64,000 nucleotides of DNA from JAWKWH01 sp041397625 (GTDB lineage: Bacteria > Pseudomonadota > Alphaproteobacteria > Rhizobiales > Rhizobiaceae), in assembly GCA_041397625.1 (NCBI GenBank), contig JAWKWH010000001.1, forward strand, positions 372,001-436,000, given 5' to 3'. The position numbers were made by a program, and so were the translations under genes. Each line of letters starts with the position of its first letter. Position 1 is the stretch's first letter. The notes beneath the pieces are model-generated. The model saw nothing but the letters and a program-made list of their open reading frames with translations. It made no database searches and was not told where the DNA came from. Below, piece by piece: positions 53,913 to 62,981 of the stretch.

Positions 53913-56111
53913 TCAGTTCCGCGCCACGGTTTCGACCGGGAAGATCATCACCGCGCCCTTCGCGCCCTTCTTGGCGCTCAGCGACGTTGCCGCGCGGGTA
54001 CTGGCAGACCTGCCCATGGCGTTGATCATCGCCATCAATCCGCCTTCCTCGCCGGTGCCCTTTGCCGTTTCCGCCGAGCGCATGCCGCCCTGCGCCAGGA
54101 ACCGCAGGTCCTGGACGTCGGTTCCCGGCAGCGCTTCGGTGACCACCGCCACCAGCCGTTCGACGCCCAGCGTTTCGGTATTGACCGCAAACAGGCCGAT
54201 TTCCTCTTCGCCCTTGCGCTCTATCCTCATGGGATCGACAGCCGAGATCGCATAGTCGGTGCCGATATGCAGCACGTTCAGGTCGATCGCGCCGGAGGCG
54301 TTGTTGGTCACGCGCACGTGTATTTCGTCGCCGTCGGAGACGAAGGGTATCTTGCCCGCCTCGATCGGTTCGAAATCACCGGCACCATCACGCAGGATCA
54401 GGAAGCTGAGTTCCACCTTGCCCCTGAAATCGGAGGCTTCCGTCATGCGCGCCAGGTTCGTCGCGCGGAAGATCTTGGTCAATCTACCGGCGAGCTGTTT
54501 TTCCAGTTCCCCTGGCTTGTCGCCGCCGCCGGAAAGCGTCATCGACGGCGCCCGCCGGCCCGGTAGCAGCGACGCTTCTCCCGAAGACGGCAGGAACCAC
54601 AGCCGCGGCTCTTTCGATGCTCCGCCGCGCGTGGCGGCGACTTGGCTCTGATAGGCCGCAGCCGCGTCGGCCGACATGCGGGCCAGAATATCGTCCTCGC
54701 TTGCGACCGTCAGCGAAATGTCGGCGGGCTCGCCCGGTCCGACCAGCCTGATCCGGAACAACTGGCTCTCGTCCGCCGCCAGGTGTTCGAGCGCCGAATC
54801 GATTTCCGCCGCCGAGGGACCCGGCCGCGCGACGGTCATCTCGAAGCCGATCGACAGTTCGACCGGGCGCACCCAGCCGCCCTTGGCGAGTTCCTCCTCG
54901 CTGAGCGCCGGTTTGCCTTCATAGGCGATCGGCGCCAGCGTGCTCTTGAGGCTCTTGGCCGAGACGACCTCCAGATAGCCCTTGGCGTCTTCCAGCGTGT
55001 CCGCGGCATTTTCGAGAAGCGCCAGCTTCGTGCCCTTGTCGAGCCGGTGCAGTTGCCCGGCCTCGATCGTCGCCTTGCCGCCGTCGGGCTTGATGCGCCA
55101 CTGCACGACCGGGTCGTCGATTTCCGTCCCGAAGACGCGGCCGTCCAGATCGCCCTCGAACAAAGGCGTCGGCGCCCGGCGATTCATGCCGGAGTAGGCC
55201 TGCAATACGGTCTGGCCGAGCTGGCGGTAGCTGATACCGGGATATTTGGCGATGCTCTCGAACAGCGTGTAGGTGAAAAGCCCGTAGCGGGTCTGTTCCT
55301 CCGCATCGCGCGGCAGCGGCATTTCGGGCGTGGTTTCCACGGTCTGCGCGGCAAAAAAGGCGACAAGCCCGCCCTTCTCGACCCCGTCATCGGTGTCCTC
55401 GACCGGGTTTTCGCGTTCCTGTCCGCCATCGCCCACCGCCCGTGTGGCGGCAAGCAGGGCGTCCTCCGGAGCCCCGAGCGCCGTCGGGTCGAGCCGGCGC
55501 GACACCTCCACCCCTTCGCCGGGCGCGGCGCGCGTCGCGCTCGACGAGTGGCAGGCGTCGAACACCGCCCAGACGAAGGCGCCCGCCTCGCGCAGCGCCG
55601 TGATGTCCGCGCCGATATCGTCGTCCACATAGGCATTGGGGAAGCCGTTCAACTGCCGGTCCCAGCCCTTCGTGTCGGCCGGAAGGAAGATTTCGTCCTT
55701 GCCGTCGTTTTCGTTGTCGTCGCTGCGCGCCGGCATCTGCGAGCCGTGGCCGGAAAAATGCAGGTAGACGAAGGAATCCTCGTCGCCATCGGCCTTGACC
55801 CGTTCGGCCAGCGCCTTCATCGCGCCGCGAATGTTGCCGAGCGTCGGCGTTGTCGCACCTTCGATGCCGTCGGCGAGCACGGTCACGTTTTCCGGTTTGA
55901 AGCCAGCCTGTCCAACCAGATAGTCCGAGACCAGGCGGGCATCGTTGTCGGGGCCGACGAGCCAGGTGTTTTCCGGCAGGTTCGGATATTTCGTCACGCC
56001 GACGACCAGGGCATAATTGGTGCGCGCGTCGGCCGAAAACGCCGATGCGCCGATCATCAGCACCGCGCCGGCGCTCAAGGACAATAGTCTGCCGATGATG
56101 AATCTGTTCAT
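53913..56111 (-). CDS. exported caspase-family (C14) peptidase
   Basis: 732 residues. A signal peptide (RLLSLSAGAVLMIGASAFSA) precedes a caspase domain at about 32-330. It begins YALVVGVTKYPNLPEN; the catalytic His is in LHFSGHGSQ (about 122) and the catalytic Cys in VFDACHSS (about 187). After it comes a long region with a DUF4384-like beta domain (VELSFLILRDGAGDFEPIEAG, then VTNNASGAIDLNVLHIGTDY). Metacaspase-like enzymes of bacteria usually cut after Arg or Lys. Both catalytic residues are intact, so activity is expected in the periplasm. It heads an operon with two unknown secreted or membrane proteins and has a palindromic site 18-31 bases upstream. Confidence 0.9.
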   Translation of the reverse strand: MNRFIIGRLLSLSAGAVLMIGASAFSADARTNYALVVGVTKYPNLPENTWLVGPDNDARLVSDYLVGQAGFKPENVTVLADGIEGATTPTLGNIRGAMKALAERVKADGDEDSFVYLHFSGHGSQMPARSDDNENDGKDEIFLPADTKGWDRQLNGFPNAYVDDDIGADITALREAGAFVWAVFDACHSSSATRAAPGEGVEVSRRLDPTALGAPEDALLAATRAVGDGGQERENPVEDTDDGVEKGGLVAFFAAQTVETTPEMPLPRDAEEQTRYGLFTYTLFESIAKYPGISYRQLGQTVLQAYSGMNRRAPTPLFEGDLDGRVFGTEIDDPVVQWRIKPDGGKATIEAGQLHRLDKGTKLALLENAADTLEDAKGYLEVVSAKSLKSTLAPIAYEGKPALSEEELAKGGWVRPVELSIGFEMTVARPGPSAAEIDSALEHLAADESQLFRIRLVGPGEPADISLTVASEDDILARMSADAAAAYQSQVAATRGGASKEPRLWFLPSSGEASLLPGRRAPSMTLSGGGDKPGELEKQLAGRLTKIFRATNLARMTEASDFRGKVELSFLILRDGAGDFEPIEAGKIPFVSDGDEIHVRVTNNASGAIDLNVLHIGTDYAISAVDPMRIERKGEEEIGLFAVNTETLGVERLVAVVTEALPGTDVQDLRFLAQGGMRSAETAKGTGEEGGLMAMINAMGRSASTRAATSLSAKKGAKGAVMIFPVETVARN

Positions 56112-56128
56112 GAAACCAAGCTCCCGTT

Positions 56129-56142
56129 ACCTGACGTCAGGT
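56129..56142. promoter_or_regulatory. palindromic operator upstream of the caspase gene
   Basis: A perfect 14-base palindrome, ACCTGACGTCAGGT, lies 18-31 bases upstream of the caspase ATG. Its core TGACGTCA recurs in the spacer between the two protease genes. The regulator is unknown. The rest of the 177-base gap to the SDR gene holds nothing recognisable. Confidence 0.55.
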
Positions 56143-56288
56143 TGAATAGCAAAATGATGGCGGTTGTTTGAAATGCTTTTTGTCGCTGCCGGGCGCTTTG
56201 CGGTATCATGGCCTGTCGCCTGTCCGGTGCCTCTCGCCAATGGCGCCGGCCTTCGCTACATAGACCATTGACCGGGAGACGAAACCAG

Positions 56289-57032
56289 ATGTCCGAAGCC
56301 AGGAAAACGCTTGTGCTGACCGGCGCCAGCCGCGGCATCGGCCATGCCGCGGTCAAACGGTTTTCCGCCGAGGGCTGGCGGGTGATCACCTGTTCCCGGC
56401 AGGAATTTTCCGAAGACTGCCCCTGGCCGGCGGGGCCAGCCGATCACATCAAGGTCGATCTTTCGGACGCCGAGGATGTCGGCACGGCGGTGGCTGAAAT
56501 CCGTCATCGTCTCGCCGACGGCGGCGACGAATTGACCGCGCTCGTCAACAACGCGGCCATCTCGCCCAAGCTCGAAGGCGGTGGCCGCATGAACTCGCTG
56601 GATACGCCGATGCATGTCTGGCGCGACGTTTTCCAGGTCAATTTCTTCGCTCCGATCATGCTTGCGCGCGGCCTGTTCAAGGAACTCGCCAGCGCGCGTG
56701 GCTCGATCGTCAACGTCACCTCGATCGCCGGCGGGCGGGTCCATCCGTTCGCCGGCACGGCCTATGCCACCTCCAAGGCGGCGCTTGCCTCGCTGACCCG
56801 AGAGATGGCGGCCGATTTCGGACCGCACGGCATCCGCGTCAATGCGATCGCGCCGGGCGAGATCGACACCGCCATCCTGTCGCCAGGCACCGAGAAGATC
56901 GTCGAGACGATCCCGCTGCGCCGCCTCGGCAAGACCTCCGAGGTCGCCGACATCATCTATTTTCTCTGTTCCGGCCAGGCTTCCTACGTGACCGGCGGCG
57001 AAATCCACATCAATGGCGGCCAGCACGTCTGA
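56289..57032 (+). CDS. short-chain dehydrogenase/reductase
   Basis: 247 residues of the classical SDR type. The NAD(P)-binding motif is LTGASRGIGHA at residues about 9-19, NNAAIS follows, the active-site Tyr and Lys are in YATSKAAL near 160, and the end is VTGGEIHINGG. It reduces or oxidises an unidentified alcohol or ketone. The ATG at 56289 fits family length and lies after a short polar leader. It precedes the cys operon by 141 bases and is probably separate from it. Confidence 0.88.
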   Translation: MSEARKTLVLTGASRGIGHAAVKRFSAEGWRVITCSRQEFSEDCPWPAGPADHIKVDLSDAEDVGTAVAEIRHRLADGGDELTALVNNAAISPKLEGGGRMNSLDTPMHVWRDVFQVNFFAPIMLARGLFKELASARGSIVNVTSIAGGRVHPFAGTAYATSKAALASLTREMAADFGPHGIRVNAIAPGEIDTAILSPGTEKIVETIPLRRLGKTSEVADIIYFLCSGQASYVTGGEIHINGGQHV

Positions 57033-57061
57033 TTCTCCGGACAGGAATGAATTTCTCCGGA
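57033..57061. promoter_or_regulatory. direct repeat TTCTCCGGA upstream of cysG operon
   Basis: TTCTCCGGA occurs at 57033-57041 and again at 57053-57061, 20 bases apart (two helical turns). This spacing suits a regulator that binds tandem sites on one DNA face. The repeats lie in the 141-base space between the SDR stop and cysG. No regulator is identified. Confidence 0.35.
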
Positions 57062-57173
57062 TTCGAAACGGCGCCGAAAAGCGATTTCCTTTTCGTCGCC
57101 GTCTCGACTGGGCCATTTCTTCAGAATTAGGCGCCCCGTGGCCATATTTTCGGCTCCATCAGGGAGACCGGAC

Positions 57174-58616
57174 ATGGCGCAGCCAGCGGCAGCACTGGCA
57201 AAACTGAATGCCTTCCCCGCCTTTGTGCGGGTCGAGGACCGTTTGGTTGTCGTCGTCGGAGATGGCGAGGAGGCGCTCGCCAAGGCCAGGCTTGTTGCCC
57301 AGACCAGCGCTAGGCTGAAACTGGTCGCCGCCTCGCCCCTCGCCGATCTGGCCGCCTTCGCCGAGGCGAGCGGTGCCGAACTGGTCGCGGCTTCCTATGC
57401 ACCTGAACTGCTGAACGGTGCCGTCCTGGTTTTCGCGGCTACCGGCGACCGCGCTTGCGACCGTCGAATTGCCGACGACGCGCGTGCCGCCGGCATTGCG
57501 GTCAACGCGGTCGACCAGCCCGAAGCCTGCGATTTCTTCGTCCCCGCCATCGTCAATCGCGCCCCGGTAGCGGTTGCCATCGGTACTGAAGGTGCAGGTC
57601 CGGTTCTGGCGCAGCTGATCCGCCGGCGTATCGACGCGCTGCTGTCTCCGGCGACCGGCCGGCTGGCCGAACTGGCGTCGGCATACCGCGAAACCGCGGC
57701 AAGATGGTTGCACGAAGGCGCTCACCGCCGCGCGTTCTGGCGTGTCTTCTTCGAGGGTGCCGTCGCGCGCGCCGTCGAGGAGGATGATGCGGATCTGGCG
57801 CGGCGGCGTGCCGACGCGCTCCTGCGCGCTCCGGGCGTCGGTGTCGGTCACGTCGCGCTCGTCGGCGCGGGCCCGGGCGCCGAGGACCTCCTGACCCTGC
57901 GCGCGCAGCGCTTGCTGATGTCGGCCGATGTCATCGTGCACGATGCGCTGGTGCCCGACTCGGTGATCGCCATGGGCCGGCGCGACGCGGCGCGCATCGC
58001 CGCCGGCAAGCGCAAGGGATGCCATTCCAAGAGCCAGGAGGAGATCAACGCGCTTCTCGTCTCGCTCGGGCGCGCCGGCATGCAGATCGTACGGCTGAAA
58101 AGCGGCGATCCGTTGGTCTTCGGTCGCGCCGGCGAGGAACTGGCGGCGTTGCGCGATGCCGGCATCTCCTGCGAGGTCGTGCCCGGCGTCACTTCCGCGT
58201 TTGCGGCCGCCGCCGATTTCGGCCTGCCGTTGACGCTGCGCGGGGTTGCGTCTTCGCTGGTGTTCACCACCGGGCACGATCTGAAGGGTCGCTCGCTGCC
58301 CGACTGGGCGAGGCTCGCGATCTCCGGAGCGACGGTCGCCGTCTATATGGGCCGCACCACCGCCGCCGACGTTGCCGGCAGGCTGATCGCCGCCGGCCTG
58401 TCGCCCGATACCGCCGTTGCCGTGGTCGAGAATGCCAGCCTCGCCCATCGCCGCCGCTTCCACGGCACATTGGCCGACCTGCCGGCGTTGCAGGATCGCG
58501 ACGATCTTTCCGGTCCGGTGATGACCATCATCGGCGATGCGGTTGCAGGCGCCGATTTCGCCCGCTCGGTGCCGCTCGCCGCCGTCCGCCGGCCCGTTGC
58601 GGCCGAAACCGTTTGA
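57174..58616 (+). CDS. cysG: siroheme synthase CysG (bifunctional)
   Basis: 480 residues. The N-terminal dehydrogenase/ferrochelatase domain at about 1-205 has VVVVGDGEEALAKARLV. The C-terminal uroporphyrinogen-III methyltransferase domain at about 222-465 has VGAGPGAEDLLTLRAQRLL, VRLKSGDPLVFGRAGEE and PGVTSAFAAAA. It makes siroheme, the prosthetic group of CysI encoded two genes later. The ATG at 57174 has GGGAGACCG upstream. It begins the cys operon. Confidence 0.93.
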   Translation: MAQPAAALAKLNAFPAFVRVEDRLVVVVGDGEEALAKARLVAQTSARLKLVAASPLADLAAFAEASGAELVAASYAPELLNGAVLVFAATGDRACDRRIADDARAAGIAVNAVDQPEACDFFVPAIVNRAPVAVAIGTEGAGPVLAQLIRRRIDALLSPATGRLAELASAYRETAARWLHEGAHRRAFWRVFFEGAVARAVEEDDADLARRRADALLRAPGVGVGHVALVGAGPGAEDLLTLRAQRLLMSADVIVHDALVPDSVIAMGRRDAARIAAGKRKGCHSKSQEEINALLVSLGRAGMQIVRLKSGDPLVFGRAGEELAALRDAGISCEVVPGVTSAFAAAADFGLPLTLRGVASSLVFTTGHDLKGRSLPDWARLAISGATVAVYMGRTTAADVAGRLIAAGLSPDTAVAVVENASLAHRRRFHGTLADLPALQDRDDLSGPVMTIIGDAVAGADFARSVPLAAVRRPVAAETV

Positions 58617-58644
58617 ACGAACACGAAGGAAGGAACTGAAAGCC

Positions 58645-58953
58645 ATGAAGATACTGACCGCAAACCGGCTGACCGATGGCGAGGCCGTCTGGCTTTCCGG
58701 CGACCATTCCTGGGCCGTTTCCATCGAAGCCGCCGAAATTGCCCGCAACGAGGCGGTGGAAGAGAAACTCAACCGCGCCGGCCATGCCGCGCTGCTTAAG
58801 AACGAGGTGATCGACGTCAATCTCGTCGACATCGAGCTGGTTGACGGTCGGCCGGTGCCGCTGCGGCTGCGCGAGCGCATCCGCGCCGCCGGCCCGACCA
58901 CGCGCCTCGATCTGGGCAAGCAGGCGGCCGACCGCATCGCTGCGGCCGCCTGA
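58645..58953 (+). CDS. DUF2849 small protein of the sulfite reduction operon
   Basis: 102 residues: MKILTANRLTDGEAVWLSGD at the start and LRERIRAAGPTTRLDLGKQA at the end. DUF2849 proteins are found almost only between cysG and cysI in alphaproteobacteria. No motif shows a catalytic role, and a part in siroheme insertion or CysI assembly is a guess. AGGAAGGAAC lies before the ATG, and the gap to cysI is 31 bases. Confidence 0.85.
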   Translation: MKILTANRLTDGEAVWLSGDHSWAVSIEAAEIARNEAVEEKLNRAGHAALLKNEVIDVNLVDIELVDGRPVPLRLRERIRAAGPTTRLDLGKQAADRIAAAA

Positions 58954-58984
58954 GCCGGACCCGCCGCCGACAAGGATATCCGCC

Positions 58985-60655
58985 ATGTACCGTTATGACG
59001 AGTTCGATCACGCCTTTGTCGCAGCCCGTGTCGACCAGTTTCGCGACCAGGTCGAACGGCGCATGGCCGGTGAGATCACCGAAGACCAGTTCAAGCCGTT
59101 ACGGCTGATGAACGGCGTCTATCTGCAACTCCACGCCTACATGCTGCGCATCGCCATTCCCTACGGCACGCTGAACAGCCGCCAGATGCGCATGCTCGCC
59201 CATATCGCGCGCAAATATGACCGCGGCTACGGCCATTTCACGACGCGCCAGAACATCCAGTTCAACTGGCCGGCACTGTCGGACACGCCGGACATCCTTC
59301 AGGAGCTGGCGACCGTCGAGATGCACGCCATCCAGACCAGCGGCAACTGCATCCGCAACGTCACCGCCGACCATTTCGCCGGTGCCGCCGCCGACGAGGT
59401 CGCCGATCCGCGCCCCTATGCGGAGATCCTGCGCCAGTGGTCGTCGGTCCATCCCGAATTCTCCTACCTGCCGCGCAAGTTCAAGATCGCCGTCACCGCG
59501 GCCGAGCGCGACCGCGCCGCCATCCAGGTTCACGACATCGGGCTGCAGTTGAAGCGCAACGAGGAAGGCGAGCTCGGTTTTGCCGTCTATGTCGGCGGCG
59601 GGCAGGGGCGCACCCCGATGATCGCAAAGAAGGTTCGCGACTTCCTGCCGGAAGCCGATCTTCTATCCTATTGCACCGCAATCCTGCGCGTCTACAATCT
59701 CCACGGCCGGCGCGACAACAAGTTCAAGGCGCGCATCAAAATCCTTGTCCATGAAACCGGGACCGAGGAACTGACGCGCCAGATCGAGGCCGAATACGCC
59801 GCGCTGGGCCAGTCCGAACTCAAGCTGCCCGAAGCCGACATTCGCGCCATCGAAACCTATTTCGCGGCGCCAGCGCTTCAAGACCGGCCCGATGGCGACA
59901 CCATCCTGGCTGCCGCGCGCGCTGCCGATCCGGAATTCTCCGCCTGGGTCGAGCGCAACGTCAGCGCGCATGTGCGCGCCGACCATGCCATCGTCACGGT
60001 GTCGCTGAAAGCCATCGGCGAGGCGCCGGGCGACGCGACCGCCGAACAGATGGACGCCATCGCCACCATCGCCGAGGAGCTGGCCCATGACGAGATCCGC
60101 GTCAGCCACGAGCAGAACCTGGTTCTCGCGCATGTCGCCAAGGCCGACCTGAAGACGGTCTACGGCCGCTTGAAGGCGATCGGCCTCGCCACCGCCAATG
60201 CCGGTCTCGTCACCGATATTATCGCCTGCCCGGGGCTCGATTATTGCGCGCTTGCCAATGCCCGCTCGATTCCCGTCGCCCAGGCGATCGCCAGACGCTT
60301 CGCCGATCCGGCGCGCCAGGAGGAGATCGGCGAGCTGAAGCTGAAGATTTCGGGCTGCATCAATGCCTGCGGCCACCACCATGTCGGCCATATCGGCATT
60401 CTCGGCGTCGAGAAGAAGGGTGCGGAACTCTACCAGATCACGCTTGGCGGTTCCGGTGACGAGAACACCTCTATCGGCCAGATCATCGGCCGCGGTTTCG
60501 GTCCCGACGAAATCACCGACGCGGTCGAGACCGTCGTCGAAACCTATCTCGGCCTGCGCGGCGATCGCTCGGAGAGCTTCATCGAAGCCTATCGCCGCGT
60601 CGGCCCGGCGCCGTTCAAGGAGGCGCTTTATGGCGGTGAATCCAAGGCAGCCTGA
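58985..60655 (+). CDS. cysI: ferredoxin-type assimilatory sulfite reductase haemoprotein
   Basis: 556 residues, typical of rhizobial CysI and related siroheme nitrite/sulfite reductases. GHFTTRQNIQFNWP near residue 80 and GNCIRNVTADHFAG near 120 are the substrate-siroheme elements. The 4Fe-4S/siroheme cysteines are in ACPGLDYCALANARS near 420 and ISGCINACGHHHVGH near 455. It reduces sulfite to sulfide with six electrons, probably from ferredoxin since no CysJ flavoprotein is present. A ferredoxin reductase and ferredoxin lie two genes downstream. Nitrite reductase activity is possible but context favours sulfite. Confidence 0.9.
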   Translation: MYRYDEFDHAFVAARVDQFRDQVERRMAGEITEDQFKPLRLMNGVYLQLHAYMLRIAIPYGTLNSRQMRMLAHIARKYDRGYGHFTTRQNIQFNWPALSDTPDILQELATVEMHAIQTSGNCIRNVTADHFAGAAADEVADPRPYAEILRQWSSVHPEFSYLPRKFKIAVTAAERDRAAIQVHDIGLQLKRNEEGELGFAVYVGGGQGRTPMIAKKVRDFLPEADLLSYCTAILRVYNLHGRRDNKFKARIKILVHETGTEELTRQIEAEYAALGQSELKLPEADIRAIETYFAAPALQDRPDGDTILAAARAADPEFSAWVERNVSAHVRADHAIVTVSLKAIGEAPGDATAEQMDAIATIAEELAHDEIRVSHEQNLVLAHVAKADLKTVYGRLKAIGLATANAGLVTDIIACPGLDYCALANARSIPVAQAIARRFADPARQEEIGELKLKISGCINACGHHHVGHIGILGVEKKGAELYQITLGGSGDENTSIGQIIGRGFGPDEITDAVETVVETYLGLRGDRSESFIEAYRRVGPAPFKEALYGGESKAA

Positions 60656-61406
60656 CGGCAACGGCGCATCGTCGCGCGCCGCCGAGGACGAAGCCGCCGC
60701 GCTCGAAGCCCGCTACGGCTGGCTCGAGCCGGAGACCGTCATCGAACTTGCCGTCGACCGGTTCTTTCCCGGCCAGATCGCGGCCGTGTCGTCCTTCGGC
60801 GCTGATTCCGCCGTGCTTCTGCACATGATTGCCCGGATCGACCGCTCGCTGCCGGTCCTGTTCCTTGACACGGGCAAGCATTTCGACGCCACGATCGACT
60901 ATCGCGACGCCCTTGTCTCCGATCTTGGACTGACGTCCGTGGTTGCCGTCAAGCCCGATGCCGGAACGGTCGCCTCGGTTGATCCGGCCGGCGATCTGCA
61001 CAAGACGAGCCCCGACGCCTGCTGCCATATCCGCAAGGTGGAACCGATGGCGCGCGCCGTCGCACCGTTTGGCGCGTGGTTTACCGGCCGCAAGCGCTTT
61101 CAAGCGGCTACGCGGCAGGGCCTGCCGACGTTTGAGGCCGCGGGTGAGCGCGTGCGTGTCAATCCGCTTGCGTCCTGGACCGTTGACGACATCAAGAATT
61201 ATTTGTATACAAACAATCTAAGGCGACATCCGCTGGTTGCCTACGGCTATTTGTCAATCGGCTGCCAGCCCTGCACGTCGCCGGTCCGGCCGGGACAATC
61301 GGTCCGGTCCGGCCGATGGGCGGGAAGGGCCAAGACCGAATGCGGCATTCATTTCGCCGCTGACGGCTCGATCATGCGGATGTCGGGCGAGATCGGAGCA
61401 GGGTGA
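60630..61406 (+). CDS. cysH: APS reductase (CysH, Fe-S type)
   Basis: 258 residues. The sulfurtransfer cysteine is in KTECGIHF near the end. The 4Fe-4S cysteines are in PDACCHIRKVEP and IGCQPCTSPV, the set that separates APS reductase from PAPS reductase. AVSSFGADSAVLLHMI is the nucleotide-binding start. It reduces APS to sulfite and AMP. The ATG at 60630 lies inside the last 26 bases of cysI with AGGAGG just upstream, showing strong coupling. Confidence 0.92.
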   Translation: MAVNPRQPDGNGASSRAAEDEAAALEARYGWLEPETVIELAVDRFFPGQIAAVSSFGADSAVLLHMIARIDRSLPVLFLDTGKHFDATIDYRDALVSDLGLTSVVAVKPDAGTVASVDPAGDLHKTSPDACCHIRKVEPMARAVAPFGAWFTGRKRFQAATRQGLPTFEAAGERVRVNPLASWTVDDIKNYLYTNNLRRHPLVAYGYLSIGCQPCTSPVRPGQSVRSGRWAGRAKTECGIHFAADGSIMRMSGEIGAG

Positions 61407-61407
61407 C

Positions 61408-61932
61408 ATGAACGACAGCAAGTCCGGCCCGGCGTATCGACTCTGGTCGCCGGAGGGGTTCTCCGACGACCCATGGGTGCGCTCCGGCTCGTTTGATCGA
61501 GATCAGCACGTCATTCTGCCGCTTGAGGTATTTCTGGCGCTTGATGAAGATACGCGCAAAAGCCGCGCCGGGACGATAGCCGTGGAACTGCAGCCGGGTG
61601 AGCAATTGGCCGAGATTGAGTCCCATCTTGATGATCTGCCGATGATCGCGCTGGCCTTTCCGGCCTTCAGCGACGGACGCAGCTTCTCGAAGGCCGAACT
61701 GCTGCGCAGCCGCCATGGCTACAAAGGCACCGTTCGAGCCACGGGCGAGGTGCTGATCGATCAGATTCCGCTGATGCTGCGCACCGGCGTCACCGAGTTC
61801 GAGGTCAGCGACGAGACGGCGCTGAGGCGCCTGACGGAAGGCCGTATCGGCGGTTTGCCGCACCACTACCAACCGGCCGCCAGGGCCACTCCTCAAACAG
61901 GCACTTACGCATGGCGGCGCCAGTCCGCCTGA
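61408..61932 (+). CDS. DUF934 protein of the sulfite reduction operon
   Basis: 174 residues. The DUF934 core is AVELQPGEQLAEIESHLDD, ALAFPAFSDGRSFSKAELLR and TGEVLIDQIPLMLRTGVTEF. DUF934 genes follow cysI/cysH in most alphaproteobacteria and are named oxidoreductase-like without a proven reaction. Only one base separates it from the cysH stop. It may help sulfite or APS reduction. Confidence 0.87.
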   Translation: MNDSKSGPAYRLWSPEGFSDDPWVRSGSFDRDQHVILPLEVFLALDEDTRKSRAGTIAVELQPGEQLAEIESHLDDLPMIALAFPAFSDGRSFSKAELLRSRHGYKGTVRATGEVLIDQIPLMLRTGVTEFEVSDETALRRLTEGRIGGLPHHYQPAARATPQTGTYAWRRQSA

Positions 61933-61950
61933 CAGATTGGGAAGAGATGC

Positions 61951-62976
61951 ATGTCACAGCCAATTGAGACTGATGTTGTCATTGTCGGCGCCGGCCCTGT
62001 CGGACTGTTCGCCGTTTTCGAGCTTGGATTGCTCGATCTTCGCTGCCATCTGATCGACATTCTCGACCGGCCGGGCGGCCAGTGTGCCGAACTCTATCCC
62101 GAAAAACCGATCTACGACATTCCCGGCATCCCGGAGATTTCCGGGCAGGAACTGACCGACAACCTGCTCAGGCAGATCGCGCCGTTCAATCCGGAGTTCC
62201 ACTATGGCGAAATGGTGACGGCCCTGTCGCGCCGTGACGATGGCGCCTTCGATGTCGAGACCGACCAGGGCAAGACGTTCAACGCAAAAGTGGTCGTCAT
62301 CGCGGCCGGCGGCGGATCGTTCCAGCCCAAGCGCCCGCCGATCCCTGGTATCGAGGCCTTCGAGGGCAAGTCGGTCTTCTACGCCGTGCGCAAGATGGAG
62401 GCGTTCCGCGACGAGGATGTCGTCATTGTCGGCGGCGGCGATTCCGCCCTCGACTGGACGCTCAACCTGCAGAAAGTGGCCAGGTCGGTGACGCTGGTGC
62501 ACCGGCGCCCGGAATTCCGCGCCGCGCCCGACAGTGTCAACAAGATGTGGGCGCTTCAGGAAGAGGGCAAGCTGGAATTCATCCAGGGCCAGGTGACCGA
62601 ACTCAAGGGCGCGGACGGCCTTGTTTCCGGCCTGACGGTCAAGACATCCGATGGCGAGAAGGAACTGACCGCCTCGCGCATGCTGCCCTTCTTCGGCCTG
62701 ACGATGAAGCTCGGTCCGGTCGCGGACTGGGGCCTCAATCTCGAGCAGAACCTGATCCCGGTTGATACCGAGAAGTTCGGGACCTCCGAGCCGGGCATCT
62801 TCGCCGTCGGCGATATCAACACCTATCCCGGCAAGCTGAAACTGATCCTTTCCGGCTTCCACGAAGCCGCCCTGATGGCTCAGGCCGCCAAGCGGATCGT
62901 CCATCCCGACCAGCGCGTCGTGTTCCAGTACACGACCTCGTCCACCAGCCTGCAGAAGAAACTGAAAGCTGCTTGA
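61951..62976 (+). CDS. thioredoxin-reductase-like ferredoxin-NADP reductase
   Basis: 341 residues with the two-dinucleotide-fold layout: FAD motif IVGAGPVGLFAVFE near residue 12, GGQCAELYPEKPIYDIPGIP near 45, NADP motif IVGGGDSALDWTLN near 157 and VGDINTYPGKLKLILSGFHE near 290. It lacks the CxxC redox pair of thioredoxin reductase, which marks the TrxR-like FNR class. It transfers electrons between NADPH and ferredoxin. It lies 18 bases after the DUF934 gene and just before a ferredoxin gene, so it probably powers CysI. Confidence 0.92.
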   Translation: MSQPIETDVVIVGAGPVGLFAVFELGLLDLRCHLIDILDRPGGQCAELYPEKPIYDIPGIPEISGQELTDNLLRQIAPFNPEFHYGEMVTALSRRDDGAFDVETDQGKTFNAKVVVIAAGGGSFQPKRPPIPGIEAFEGKSVFYAVRKMEAFRDEDVVIVGGGDSALDWTLNLQKVARSVTLVHRRPEFRAAPDSVNKMWALQEEGKLEFIQGQVTELKGADGLVSGLTVKTSDGEKELTASRMLPFFGLTMKLGPVADWGLNLEQNLIPVDTEKFGTSEPGIFAVGDINTYPGKLKLILSGFHEAALMAQAAKRIVHPDQRVVFQYTTSSTSLQKKLKAA

Positions 62977-62981
62977 ACCTC

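Noticed and set aside
61493..61506. FNR-like sequence TTGAT-cgag-ATCAG
   Set aside because: It matches the consensus at 9 of 10 positions but lies inside the DUF934 coding sequence, far from any start, so it is probably a chance match.
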